Below are positions 15,989-24,900 of a stretch of DNA of 64,000 nt, in pieces. The notes beneath the pieces are model-generated. The model was not told the DNA's origin, made no database searches, and saw only the letters and a list, made by a program, of their open reading frames with translations. This stretch comes from CAIKNB01 sp964415965. GTDB taxonomy: Bacteria; Patescibacteriota; Patescibacteriia; 2-12-FULL-60-25. Within the stretch, counting starts at the first letter, position 1. Each line of letters starts with the position of its first letter. The stretch covers positions 682,001 to 746,000 of the forward strand of contig CAYQCK010000001.1 of the NCBI GenBank assembly GCA_964415965.1, in the 5' to 3' direction. Both the position numbers and the translations under genes were made by a program.

Positions 15989-16913
15989 GATAATTTTCTT
16001 CGGCACATCGGACTTCGCGGTCCCGTCTTTGAAGTCCCTGTTAGATGACGGCCGTTTCGAGGTCGTGGGCATCGTGACCCAACCCGACCGGCCCGTCGGC
16101 CGCCACGCCGTCTTGACTGCTCCAGCCGTAAAAAAATCGGCTCAATCCGTCATTCCAGCGAAAGCTGGAATCCAGATATTCCAACCGGAAAAGCTCAAAG
16201 ACGAGGACTTCAAGCATTGGATTTCCGAAATCGGTCCGTCCTGCGATGCCTTCGTCATCGTGTCGTACGGCAAGATCCTGCCGCAATGGTTGCTCGATCT
16301 GCCGAAGAAGGGCGTTATCAACGTCCACGGCTCGCTCTTGCCCCGCTGGCGCGGCGCGTCGCCCATCCAAGCCGCCATCGCCGCCGGTGATGCCAGCTCC
16401 GGCATCACCATCATGAAACTCGACGCCGAGATGGACCATGGCCCGATTCTGGCGCAGGCCGAGGAGCCCATCATGAACGACGACACCGGAGGCGAGCTCC
16501 ACGACCGCCTGGCCAAACTCGGCGGCGAAACCCTGCCCAGGGTCCTAGCCGATTATCTCGAAGGCAAAATCGAACCGCGCGAGCAGGACCACGCCGCCGC
16601 GACCTACTGCAAAACCCTGACGCGCGACGACGGAAAACTGGATTTCACGAGACCGGCCCAGGAACTCGAACGCCTCGTTTTCGCCTACTACCCCTGGCCG
16701 GGCACCTGGACCGAGCTTGACGGCAAACGGATGAAAATCCTCGAAGCCATGGAAGGCGACAAGGACCGCGAGCGCCTGCCCGGCGAGTTCTTCGTGCACC
16801 AAGGGATCCCCTGCATCTCCTGCGCCGAGGGCACGGTGCTCGAAATCAAGCGCCTCCAACCGGAAGGCGCCAAGGCGATGTCCGGCCAGGAATTCCTGCG
16901 CGGTCGCCGCTGA
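15981..16913 (+). CDS. fmt: Methionyl-tRNA formyltransferase
   Basis: 310 residues. Formylates the methionine on initiator tRNA. The N-terminal Rossmann domain has FFGTSDFAVPSL (6-17) and the active-site Asn-His in INVHGSLLPRWRGASPIQ, with a downstream MDHGPI carrying the Asp. The C-terminal beta-barrel (from about 205) binds tRNA. Odd: the loop SVIPAKAGIQIF at 56-67 is encoded by a palindromic repeat (16152-16171) seen as an in-frame insert in unrelated bacterial genes. It replaces the usual short link before the QPE(K/S)L strand. Last gene of the five-gene plus-strand run; no terminator visible. Confidence 0.96.
   Translation: MHKIIFFGTSDFAVPSLKSLLDDGRFEVVGIVTQPDRPVGRHAVLTAPAVKKSAQSVIPAKAGIQIFQPEKLKDEDFKHWISEIGPSCDAFVIVSYGKILPQWLLDLPKKGVINVHGSLLPRWRGASPIQAAIAAGDASSGITIMKLDAEMDHGPILAQAEEPIMNDDTGGELHDRLAKLGGETLPRVLADYLEGKIEPREQDHAAATYCKTLTRDDGKLDFTRPAQELERLVFAYYPWPGTWTELDGKRMKILEAMEGDKDRERLPGEFFVHQGIPCISCAEGTVLEIKRLQPEGAKAMSGQEFLRGRR
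16152..16171 (+). repeat. REP-like palindrome inserted in frame in fmt
   Basis: Perfect 8-bp stem ATTCCAGC / GCTGGAAT closed by a GAAA tetraloop, flanked by GTC and CCAG. In this frame it encodes VIPAKAGIQ, a peptide I know as the hallmark of a widespread mobile palindromic repeat. It sits in a loop of Fmt and keeps the frame open. Confidence 0.7.
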
Positions 16914-16924
16914 ATTGGGCGCGG

Positions 16925-19096
16925 TCAGCCTGAAACCAGATGCGAATACATGGCCTCAGACACTTCTGAGGCATCTTTCAGCATCTGGACCGCCCGGCGG
17001 TTCTTTTTGATGGCCGGGTTATTGTCGATGAACTGATCCATAGTCGGAGCGCTGACCAGGCCATTAATCCAAATCCTCACATTCTTAGCGTCGGCCAGCT
17101 CGGGATACTCCTGCAGGCAATCCAGATAATCCGATATGCCGAGATGGATGGTGCTTTTCGATGTGGCGAAAGCCTTGATATCTTCCTTTGACCATTTCAC
17201 GCCCGTGAAGTAGAGATTCTCCGGCGGCCGATACTCGACCCCTTCATTCGAGAGATATCCGGTCGCGAATCCCGTGTAGACCTCCTGCTCCCTCCCGGAA
17301 AAGGACAACGGCGCCCGCCCCTTCTTTTCGAAGGCCAGATTCTTGATTCCGTGGCTCGTGTAATACGGCACGACCGACCCCTTATTGCTCACGTCGTCGA
17401 CGATCAGGACGATGCGCTTATCCGTCTTTGACCGATCGGCCAATTCCAAAAATTCCTCTACCTTGTCCGGATTGGCGCTACGGATATCGAAGGCGATCTC
17501 CTCGATATCGGTCTTCAGCATCTCGGCCAATACCTCATTCGGGATGTTCTCGATGTTGCCGGCGTTCACCCTCATGGGCTTGGTTGAACCCAAGCCCTTC
17601 TCATCCCAACTGTTGAGCAGTCTGACCTGCTCGAGCGTCGGGACGCCGAGGCTCGAAACATCAAGCTCGGTATATGACAGATGCGAATAGGGCGAACCCG
17701 TGGCCTCAGAAGTCCGGTTGACGGCCTCGTTGCTCGCCCGCTTCGCCTGATCGAACAGCTCCTTGGCTGCCGCCAGGCGCTTTTCCCTGTCGTCCTCCAA
17801 CTCTAACTGTTGAACCCCGACCAAGCGTTCAGGCGGCGCTTTAACCGGCTTGATTCCACGCTCCTCGGCGATCCGCATCACATAATCAGAACCGCGGAGC
17901 TTGCCGTCGACCCTGATGTTGAGCGCCACCGGTTCGTTGGTCACGACGTCCAGATCCGGACTGTCCGCGACCTCTTCGCCTGGCTTGGTCGGGGCCTTGA
18001 CCCTGACCGGCTCTTTCGAGACGATGGCGCGCTTGACCGTGGCCATGTCGACGGTCGGCGACCCGGCCCGGTCGCGGGACCCTTGGATCGTCCGGACCGG
18101 CGGCTGGAGGAAGAGCGTCCGATTGACCGTGCCGTCGTCGTTCAGGACAGTCAAGGTCGCGATCTCGTGGCGTTTTTCCATGGCCGTGCCGAGCTGGAAT
18201 TTCTGCCGTTTCTCCGGCGGCAGCTTGGCGAGCAACGCCTCGAAGACCATCTGTTCGGCCCGGGCGATAGCCACGCAATTGCGCTTGCCGGTCACGAAAT
18301 ATTCGGTCACCGAACCTTGGCCGAATGAATAGTTGGCATCCGCACCATACATCTCGTCGACCACGGTGCGGATGAAGTCGTCGGACAGGTCGTCGCCCAT
18401 GCGCTCAGACAGCCTGGCGACGAGCTCGTCCTTGCGTCGCTTGGCTTCCTTGATGCGCTCCGGGTCTTCGCCGTTCGTCCGCGCCAGCTCGAAATACATC
18501 TCATCCAACGGCACGTCCTGCCCCCGGTCGAGCTTGCGGCTGAAATCGTCTTTGGCGCGGTCGCGTTCTTGGGCATTGGACCGGGCGCCGTCCTCGAACA
18601 TCTTGGCGATCACCGCATCGCGCTCGGCCTGGCTCTGCGGCTTGATGACCATCCCCGGCTTCTCCCATTCGGTGCGGGCGCCCTTGGCCCATTCCACGGC
18701 ATCGCCAAGCACCCGCTGTCCGGCAGGCGTGGCCGGCACATGCAGTCCGATGGCGACCAGCGCCGCCTTCAACATCCTGCTGTGCCGCAACCTTTCGCCC
18801 CAGCGCGAGAGAATGCCGGGTTTGGCCCCCGGCGCTTCCGTGACCACCGGCGGGACATCGTCCGCCTGTTTCCGCGGCGCGACCCCGTGCGACTCCTGGA
18901 TCATCTGCGCCAGCTGGCGTGCGCGTTCCTCGTCCCGACGGCGGGCGGCAGCGCGGCGTTTTTCCGAGACTTCTTGCCGCCGCCGCTGCTCGGCAAGATC
19001 CGGCCGTTCACGGACGCCCGAGTCTTCGTCTTCCCGGTACTCCGGATATTCGTGCGGTTTCAGGGATTCTGGCGGGTTCATCGATTCACGGGGCAT
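16925..19096 (-). CDS. Large unknown protein with possible transglutaminase-like core
   Basis: 723 residues. Not a recognised family. Residues 15-70 are highly charged (many Arg/Glu) and probably helical; 105-125 is weakly hydrophobic. Residues 258-330 (FGQGSVTEYFVTGKRNC then a helix, then EKRHEIATLTVLNDDGT) look like a transglutaminase/papain-type core, with Cys274 at a helix start and His310 on a strand; that is inference from pattern. The C-terminal 250 residues have leucine-rich-repeat-like spacing (VPTLEQVRLLNS, IENIPNEVLAEML, IEEIAFDIRS). ATG 19096 overlaps the ligase gene by 11 bases; ATG 19081 is an alternative. Last gene of the glycan operon. Confidence 0.72.
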   Translation of the reverse strand: MPRESMNPPESLKPHEYPEYREDEDSGVRERPDLAEQRRRQEVSEKRRAAARRRDEERARQLAQMIQESHGVAPRKQADDVPPVVTEAPGAKPGILSRWGERLRHSRMLKAALVAIGLHVPATPAGQRVLGDAVEWAKGARTEWEKPGMVIKPQSQAERDAVIAKMFEDGARSNAQERDRAKDDFSRKLDRGQDVPLDEMYFELARTNGEDPERIKEAKRRKDELVARLSERMGDDLSDDFIRTVVDEMYGADANYSFGQGSVTEYFVTGKRNCVAIARAEQMVFEALLAKLPPEKRQKFQLGTAMEKRHEIATLTVLNDDGTVNRTLFLQPPVRTIQGSRDRAGSPTVDMATVKRAIVSKEPVRVKAPTKPGEEVADSPDLDVVTNEPVALNIRVDGKLRGSDYVMRIAEERGIKPVKAPPERLVGVQQLELEDDREKRLAAAKELFDQAKRASNEAVNRTSEATGSPYSHLSYTELDVSSLGVPTLEQVRLLNSWDEKGLGSTKPMRVNAGNIENIPNEVLAEMLKTDIEEIAFDIRSANPDKVEEFLELADRSKTDKRIVLIVDDVSNKGSVVPYYTSHGIKNLAFEKKGRAPLSFSGREQEVYTGFATGYLSNEGVEYRPPENLYFTGVKWSKEDIKAFATSKSTIHLGISDYLDCLQEYPELADAKNVRIWINGLVSAPTMDQFIDNNPAIKKNRRAVQMLKDASEVSEAMYSHLVSG

Positions 19097-21410
19097 ATTT
19101 TTTCGACGACGTAATCAATCCTTCACCCAGCAGAATGAACGCGAACCCGAGCGGATGGTTCAGGTAGGGCGTGAAAAAATGCAGGACGGCCAAAGCCGCG
19201 AGTGAAGACACGGCCCCGACCCGCAACCAGCGCGGTTCGTCCAGTCTCCAGACGCGCCACCCGAGCCAGACCACGACCCACAGCATGAGCGGGATGCCGA
19301 GGATCCCGAACTTGAGCCAAAAATCCAGCCAGCCCCATTCGAAGGCGTAGGTGCGGTAGAGGCCGGTGCCGCCTGTCCTCTCGATGACCCGCGGATCCTT
19401 CGACTCATACGTCACGGTCGCCCCGAAACCCGAGCCCATGATCGGCCGATCCTTGATCCTCTCCCAAAGCTTCGGCAGCAATTGCCAACGGCTTACGGCC
19501 GCGGCTTCGCCCATGTCGCTCCGGTTCGCCAAGACGTCGCCGAGCGAGACGAAGCTCACGGGCGGCAAAGGGAACATCAACGCCGCCACGATCATCGCGA
19601 GGCCGACGGCGGACGAAGTGAAGACCAGCCTGACGCCCTTGAGGCTCAAAGAGCGGTAGCCGAAGGCGGCCAAGACCAAAACGCCGGCCGCCGTCCCCAA
19701 CCAGAAACTGCGCGATAAACTGATGCCGACGATGAAGACCGACACGGCCATGAGCCACCAAGCGGAGCGGATAGGCCTCCCGCCGTCGTCCTGAGCGGAG
19801 CGCAGCGGGGTGGAAGAACCTTTCTCAGCGAAGACGGTCCAAGCGGCAGCCAAAAGCCAAGCGGCAATGAAATAAATATGCGACTGGAAGAAGACGCGCC
19901 AGGCATTGCCCGTCACGCGCGTCACCTCGCCGACGCCGGTCTTCCGGATCCACAGGTAGACGTAACGACCGGCATCGAGGCCGTGCGCCAACACGTACTC
20001 GACAGCGAAAGTCTTGACAGCGACCCAAAACAGGCCGATGGACGCGACCTGAGGAACCGTTTTCCGGAGCTCCGAAGGATAGCGCCGTGCGATGTCCAAA
20101 ACCGGGACGAGCAGCGCCAAGTCCAGCCAGGCATTGGCATCCGCATACAGGAATTCGCGGTCGCCATTCAGGATACCGTTATTGAAGGCGAAGACGACCA
20201 ACGCAAGGAGTGCCGCGTAATGCCAGCGGCCAGCCAGCAGGGATGCGGAGCCTTGCCAGGCCCGGTTCTTGACGACATTGGCGGCCCAGCCGATGAAAAA
20301 CGCCGCGAACAGCACGATGCGCAGGGATATCTGGGAAGGACCGAATTGGATAGACAGCAGATAGCCTTTTGAGCCGGTCAGCAACTCAAGCAGGAGAATG
20401 CTTAAAGCCAAAGGCGGGTTCTTCCAAGCGAACCAACCCGCGACGAGGCCGACGACGGCGCAAGCGACCGACAGGACCGCGGACTGTCCATACCCAAGCA
20501 AAGAAACCGTCTCTACGGCCAATAAACCCAATATCCACGGAAAAGTTTTCGACACCGAAAAATTCAACGTCCAGACCGCAGCCATGCCGATCGGCGCCAG
20601 GATCTTGATGGACCATGCTTGCCAGCCCGGATGCCATTTGGAGAAATATTTTTTGAGGCTCGTCAGGTAATATTTTTGGCGTTTGGGCTGGAACTCTTTC
20701 GCGAACGATTGCCCCAAGTGGTGGATGACCGAAACCTGCGGAAGATAACGCACCTCCCAGCCCTTTTCTTTCGCGGTTCTGCAGAAATCCACCTCTTCCA
20801 TCCAGATGAAATAACGTTCGTCGTAGCCGAGCTTTTGGTCGATGAGCTCTTTCCGGACGAGGAAACACGCGCCCATGACCTGGTCGACCGGCTGCTCCGC
20901 ATCCAAATCTATATCCGCGCCGAGATACCTTTTCAGGACAGGGAGCCGCGGCAGGAAATGCGAAAGCTTAAGGACGATGGCCGCCTGGTCCCAAAACGAC
21001 GGGAAACGCCGGACGCTGGCCTGGGTCCGGCCATCCGGATAGACCAGTTTCGGACCCAAGATCCCAGCCCGCGGCCTTTCGTCGGCCAAAGCAACGAGCT
21101 TCGCCAAGGATCCCGGAGGGCTTTCCGTGTCGGGGTTCAGGAACAGGACGTACCGCGCCTCTGATCCGGCGGCGCCGAGATTGCAGGCTTTGGCGAAACC
21201 GAGGTTCGAGCCGCTCCGGACCACCCGCAAAGGCAGGCCGAGCCGCGCGCCGACACCCTCCGCGATTCCCGCGCTCCCGTCGCTTGAGGCGTTGTCCACG
21301 ACCACGCATTCCCAATCCAATCCCGCGCAAGCGCCAGGCAAAGACGCCAGACAGCGTTCCAACAGGTCCGCTACGTTCCACGAAACGATGACGATGCGCA
21401 GGTCCTTCAT
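19086..21410 (-). CDS. Glycosyltransferase family 2 fused to O-antigen-ligase-like membrane domain
   Basis: 774 residues. The first 270 form a GT2 enzyme of the rhamnosyltransferase (WbbL) type: IVIVSWNVADLLERCLASLP, VDNASSDGS, the DxD-like FLNPDTE and the base motif WMEEVDFC. From about 275 on there are some twelve membrane helices and one long outside loop with SRSFWLGTAAGVLV and GFGATVTYES, the layout of WaaL/Wzy ligases that join or polymerise lipid-linked glycans. The two activities are usually separate genes. It overlaps the upstream GT2 gene by 4 bases (ATGA) and the downstream 723-residue gene by 11. Confidence 0.85.
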   Translation of the reverse strand: MKDLRIVIVSWNVADLLERCLASLPGACAGLDWECVVVDNASSDGSAGIAEGVGARLGLPLRVVRSGSNLGFAKACNLGAAGSEARYVLFLNPDTESPPGSLAKLVALADERPRAGILGPKLVYPDGRTQASVRRFPSFWDQAAIVLKLSHFLPRLPVLKRYLGADIDLDAEQPVDQVMGACFLVRKELIDQKLGYDERYFIWMEEVDFCRTAKEKGWEVRYLPQVSVIHHLGQSFAKEFQPKRQKYYLTSLKKYFSKWHPGWQAWSIKILAPIGMAAVWTLNFSVSKTFPWILGLLAVETVSLLGYGQSAVLSVACAVVGLVAGWFAWKNPPLALSILLLELLTGSKGYLLSIQFGPSQISLRIVLFAAFFIGWAANVVKNRAWQGSASLLAGRWHYAALLALVVFAFNNGILNGDREFLYADANAWLDLALLVPVLDIARRYPSELRKTVPQVASIGLFWVAVKTFAVEYVLAHGLDAGRYVYLWIRKTGVGEVTRVTGNAWRVFFQSHIYFIAAWLLAAAWTVFAEKGSSTPLRSAQDDGGRPIRSAWWLMAVSVFIVGISLSRSFWLGTAAGVLVLAAFGYRSLSLKGVRLVFTSSAVGLAMIVAALMFPLPPVSFVSLGDVLANRSDMGEAAAVSRWQLLPKLWERIKDRPIMGSGFGATVTYESKDPRVIERTGGTGLYRTYAFEWGWLDFWLKFGILGIPLMLWVVVWLGWRVWRLDEPRWLRVGAVSSLAALAVLHFFTPYLNHPLGFAFILLGEGLITSSKKYAP

Positions 21411-22120
21411 AAGCCGTGTTTTTGCCGGATGACGTTTTCAGCGTCGCGGTATTTCTTGATTTCCTTCGGCATCCAGCCCCATATCGGCCACGGGAGCTTA
21501 TGCATGAAGCTCGGCAACCAAGAGCTCATGCCGCTGGCGCGCGGCTTGACGACGAAAAGATAGTCGTCGATCCAGACGCCTTTCGCGCCGCGTTCCGCCA
21601 TGGTCAGCCAGATATCCCAATCCTGGAATTTCTTGAGGCTGGGATCGAAACCGGGAAAAGCCCCGCGCTTGATGAGCGAGGTTGTATGGATGTAATTCAG
21701 TTTCTTCAGGGATTCGACATCCCACTGACGGGCCTTGAAGGCTTTCCAACCCCAGATGAAGTTGGAATACGCGAATGCCGCGTCGGGAGCTGCCGCCAAG
21801 GCATCAACGAACCTTTTCAGCGAATCCACGCCCAGGACAACATCCGCATCAAGGAAAAGAAGATAAGGCGAAACCGTCATCTCGGCGCCGCGGTTACGCG
21901 CCGCCGGGGCGCCGCGGTTCTCCGCGAAACGTTCGGACCGGATCGGCAGCCTGCCGGAAAACTTTTCGACGACAGAGTTCACGTCGTCCCGGGAAGCATC
22001 GTCGATGACGACGACCTCGACGGGACGCAAAGACTGGCGCTCCAATGACTCAAGCGCCTTCTCGAGCTCCGCGGCATGGTCGCGGCATGGGATGACGACG
22101 GCGATTGCTTCGTTGCTCAT
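21407..22120 (-). CDS. Glycosyltransferase family 2
   Basis: 237 residues, a GT-A fold enzyme that adds one sugar to a growing surface glycan on the cytoplasmic face. Seen: AVVIPCRDHAAELEKALESL at the start, the nucleotide-binding VVVIDDASRDD, NRGAPAARNRGAEM, and the metal-binding FLDADVVL. The acceptor base region is KFQDWDIWLTMAERG. Short, with no membrane segment. It overlaps both neighbours by 4 bases (ATGA type), so its translation is coupled to theirs. Confidence 0.92.
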   Translation of the reverse strand: MSNEAIAVVIPCRDHAAELEKALESLERQSLRPVEVVVIDDASRDDVNSVVEKFSGRLPIRSERFAENRGAPAARNRGAEMTVSPYLLFLDADVVLGVDSLKRFVDALAAAPDAAFAYSNFIWGWKAFKARQWDVESLKKLNYIHTTSLIKRGAFPGFDPSLKKFQDWDIWLTMAERGAKGVWIDDYLFVVKPRASGMSSWLPSFMHKLPWPIWGWMPKEIKKYRDAENVIRQKHGL

Positions 22121-23232
22121 ACTTCAGCGTGTGGCGCACTCCCCTCCCCAAGCGAGAGCCTGGACGCGAACAACCGCCACCTGTCATCCCACCTGAAATC
22201 CTTGAGCGCCCGTTCTTTGCCCTGCAATCCCAATCTCGAACGGAGTTCGCCGTCGGCCAGCAGCCTTTCGACCGTCGTTTCGACTTCTTCGATGGATTTC
22301 GGGTTCACGAGCAGGCCGGAATACCCATGCCGCACCGCTTCGCCCGCTCCCCCGCTTTTGCCGGCGACCGCCGGGATGCCGGCCAGAGCAGCTTCGAGAT
22401 ACACGATGCCGAAACCTTCCATGTCGTTCGTTTCCTCGCGGACGGGCAAAAGGAAAACATCAGCCGCCGCGTACCAACTCCATTTTTCGGCCTCGCCAGC
22501 GTTCGTGACCCACCTGACCGATGTCCGGCATTCTTCGGCGACGCCTTGCAAGCGCGCCTTATCCGGACCCTCGCCGATGACGACGTATTCCGCGTTCCGG
22601 CGCTTCTGGAGACGCGCCAGCGCATGCAGCGACAGATCTATGCCCTTACGGGGCACGAGCCGCGTCACGGACAGCACGACTTCGACGTCCGGATCCAAGC
22701 CAAGGGCCTTCCGCGCCTCGTCCCTCGTCGGTACTGGATGGGACTCGATGCCGGGAGTCATGACCGTGGCCTGAGCTTGGGGCGCCAACTTCAGGAGTTC
22801 GTCGAGCGTCGCTTGGCTGTTCGTGAACAACGCCTTCGCGTTGCGGCAAATCCGCCGCAAGAGCCAGCGTTTCCAGGCGTTGTTCGCCAGTTTCAGGTCG
22901 AGGCCGTGGAACAGAACCGCATACTCGGGTCCGCCGAAGATCCGCGACAACCAGGCCGCGGTGCCCACCGGAAAAACATGGCTTACGAGCAGGACCGGTG
23001 TCTCGCCACCCAAGTGGCGGGCCAGATTGACCATCGGCCACCAGCGCGGCCAAAGCGGCCAGAACAGGGGCTTGGATGCGACTTTCCCAGGTCCGTCGGT
23101 CGCATGGTCGATCGGGACCACGACCTGCATCGCGCCGCCTGATTCGCGCACTAGATTGCCCAAATACCGGGCGACGCCACCGTATTGCGGCGGGTAATCC
23201 AAGGTGAGCAGGGTGATTTCGGCTTTAGTCAT
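22117..23232 (-). CDS. Glycosyltransferase family 4
   Basis: 371 residues, GT-B fold. The N-terminal half starts with LLTLDYPPQYGGVARYLG, the glycine-rich loop that contacts the acceptor. The C-terminal half has VVLSVTRLVPRKGIDLSL, YVVIGEGPDK and the donor-binding EGFGIVYLEAALAGIPAV stretch with the E-x7-E pair. Such enzymes use nucleotide sugars and retain configuration. It overlaps the flippase gene upstream by 8 bases and the GT2 gene downstream by 4. Confidence 0.93.
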   Translation of the reverse strand: MTKAEITLLTLDYPPQYGGVARYLGNLVRESGGAMQVVVPIDHATDGPGKVASKPLFWPLWPRWWPMVNLARHLGGETPVLLVSHVFPVGTAAWLSRIFGGPEYAVLFHGLDLKLANNAWKRWLLRRICRNAKALFTNSQATLDELLKLAPQAQATVMTPGIESHPVPTRDEARKALGLDPDVEVVLSVTRLVPRKGIDLSLHALARLQKRRNAEYVVIGEGPDKARLQGVAEECRTSVRWVTNAGEAEKWSWYAAADVFLLPVREETNDMEGFGIVYLEAALAGIPAVAGKSGGAGEAVRHGYSGLLVNPKSIEEVETTVERLLADGELRSRLGLQGKERALKDFRWDDRWRLFASRLSLGEGSAPHAEV

Positions 23233-24679
23233 TTATGTCTTTCCGGACCAGGCTGCGCCGCAAGCTCAAGAAAAATTTCAGGTCGTCGCGCGAAAGCAGG
23301 CGGGTCGCGAACGCCATGCCGAGCGCCGCGAAGCCGCCGATGAAGCAAGCGGCCAGGAATGGGGCGTTCTCCGAAGCGAAACGCCAGACGAACCAGGAAA
23401 CCGCGGCCGACACCAGCGCCCGACCGAGGATGCCCAAGGATTTGACCAAGCCTCCGGCATCTTTCCTGACGTAGAACAGCCCGAACGCGAACAGGCCCCA
23501 AAAGCTTATGACGCCGGCGATCGCCGCGCCGACGGCCGCGTAGCGCGGCACGAGCAAAGCGTTCGCCGCCAAGCTGACCACCGTCGTGGCGAGCATGGCC
23601 GCCGTCTTCAGCTCGGCCCGCCGCGTCGCGTTCAACAGCGACCCGACCGGAAAATCCATGAAAATCGCCAGGATGACCCAGGGCAAAATCTCGAACGGCG
23701 CGATTGCCCCATCGTACCTGTGCCCGTAGACCAGCGGGATGAGCTTTGGCGACAAGGCCGACAGTCCGGCCGACAGCGTGAAGCCCGCGACCGCCAACAG
23801 ACGGAACGTACCGAGATAAGCCCGTTCGACTTGGCCGAAGTCTTTCCGCGCCCAAGCCGAAGACAGCGCCGGATACAGCGCCGCCACGATGGTCATCGGC
23901 AGGAATTGGAAGGCATAAGTCATCTTAAAAGCCACCGAGTACACGCCGACGGCCGTGATGCCATGGTACGCCTCGACGAACATCGGATCGATGTATGAAT
24001 AGACCTTGCCCGCGAAACCCGCGACCATGAAAGGCCAGGCTTCGGTGAGGAGGATGCGGTAATCAGCGAGCTTCGGCGCAAGCCAGCGGACGGCATGCGT
24101 CCTGACGTTGCGCAGCGACCAGAAGAGGTTCCACAAGCTGCCCATCAGCAGACCGCCGACCAACCAGATCGGCCCCAGGCCAGACATGGCCGCAGTGAGC
24201 GAAAAGGCCGCGGTCAGCAGCTGGCCGACCAGCATGCCGAGGGCTTCAGGACGGAGGTCCTGCCTGCCGCGCAACGTGCCGTAAAACAGCAGCTGGAACG
24301 TATCGGCGGCCATCACCAGGCAGGCCAAACCGATGGCCATCATGGTCTCCGTCGACGAACCCTTGAAGTACCCGTACCCCAAACTCGCCAGGATGGCCAA
24401 TGGCGCGATCAGGAACTTGAAACGCAACGCCGCGCCGAACAAGCGCGCGGATTTTTCGTCGTCGCTCGCGATGCTCCGGATGACCACCGGCGTGATGCCC
24501 AAATCGGCCAAAATGGTGAAGATCGAAGTCACGCTGACCGAAAAGAAATACACGCCCGTCGCGTGCGGCCCCATTATCCTGGCGATGACGTAGAAATACA
24601 GGAAAGCCACGACCTTGCTCAAGGCCATGGCGAACGCCAACCACGAGGCGTTTTTGGCTATCCTTACCCCTTCTGACAC
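23225..24679 (-). CDS. Wzx-type polysaccharide flippase (MOP superfamily)
   Basis: 484 residues with about 14 membrane helices. Flips lipid-linked oligosaccharide units across the membrane, between the cytoplasmic glycosyltransferases and the ligase/polymerase encoded with it. The first helices (SWLAFAMALSKVVAFLYFYV, IARIMGPHATGVYFF) match the polysaccharide-biosynthesis-protein family, with repeated pairs after short basic loops. The start is a GTG at 24679; no Shine-Dalgarno or clear promoter lies directly upstream, so it may be transcribed from the promoter at 25257-25285. First structural gene of the glycan operon. Confidence 0.92.
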   Translation of the reverse strand: MSEGVRIAKNASWLAFAMALSKVVAFLYFYVIARIMGPHATGVYFFSVSVTSIFTILADLGITPVVIRSIASDDEKSARLFGAALRFKFLIAPLAILASLGYGYFKGSSTETMMAIGLACLVMAADTFQLLFYGTLRGRQDLRPEALGMLVGQLLTAAFSLTAAMSGLGPIWLVGGLLMGSLWNLFWSLRNVRTHAVRWLAPKLADYRILLTEAWPFMVAGFAGKVYSYIDPMFVEAYHGITAVGVYSVAFKMTYAFQFLPMTIVAALYPALSSAWARKDFGQVERAYLGTFRLLAVAGFTLSAGLSALSPKLIPLVYGHRYDGAIAPFEILPWVILAIFMDFPVGSLLNATRRAELKTAAMLATTVVSLAANALLVPRYAAVGAAIAGVISFWGLFAFGLFYVRKDAGGLVKSLGILGRALVSAAVSWFVWRFASENAPFLAACFIGGFAALGMAFATRLLSRDDLKFFLSLRRSLVRKDIND

Positions 24680-24790
24680 GCTAAAAGCTTAGCTTATTTA
24701 AGCAAAATTGGCCAGACATCCAGCCAAAAACGTCATGTTTGTTATTTTGGCCATATCCGCTTGACTTAGGCACCGCTTCCGTTGCCCACG

Positions 24791-24847
24791 TCAGGCGACA
24801 CGAGCACTTGAGAGGCCTAAGCCTCGTGTCAGGTTGAGGGATGTCAT
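24791..24847 (-). CDS. Possible 18-residue leader peptide ahead of the glycan operon
   Basis: ATG 24847 to TGA 24791 reads MTSLNLTRGLGLSSARVA. A clean GAGGAG (24855-24860 on the plus map) stands 7 bases before the ATG, better than any site near the flippase start. The ORF contains both arms of an 8-bp inverted repeat (24797-24804 and 24823-24830) and part of an alternative 5-bp hairpin. A chance ORF is possible; the spacing and the overlap with alternative hairpins are what make me list it. Confidence 0.35.
   Translation of the reverse strand: MTSLNLTRGLGLSSARVA
24797..24830 (-). other. Alternative hairpins inside the leader of the glycan operon
   Basis: GACACGAG (24797-24804) pairs perfectly with CTCGTGTC (24823-24830). 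Nested and mutually exclusive with it is GAGGC-CTAA-GCCTC (24812-24825). No T-tract follows on the minus strand, so it is not a simple terminator. A third hairpin CGGCGT-CAG-ACGCCG lies just upstream at 24867-24881. Confidence 0.45.
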
Positions 24848-24900
24848 GGACATACTCCTCGAGATGCGGCGTCAGACGCCGTGGTTAAGGCTAGTTTGCG

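Noticed and set aside
19086..21410. Frameshift joining two neighbouring genes
   Set aside because: The frame is continuous, with a normal hydrophilic linker around residue 270, and neighbours overlap by the usual 4-11 bases, so I treat it as a real fusion.
24680..24900. Riboswitch ahead of the glycan operon
   Set aside because: The hairpins do not match any riboswitch class I know; I report them as alternative hairpins with a leader ORF.
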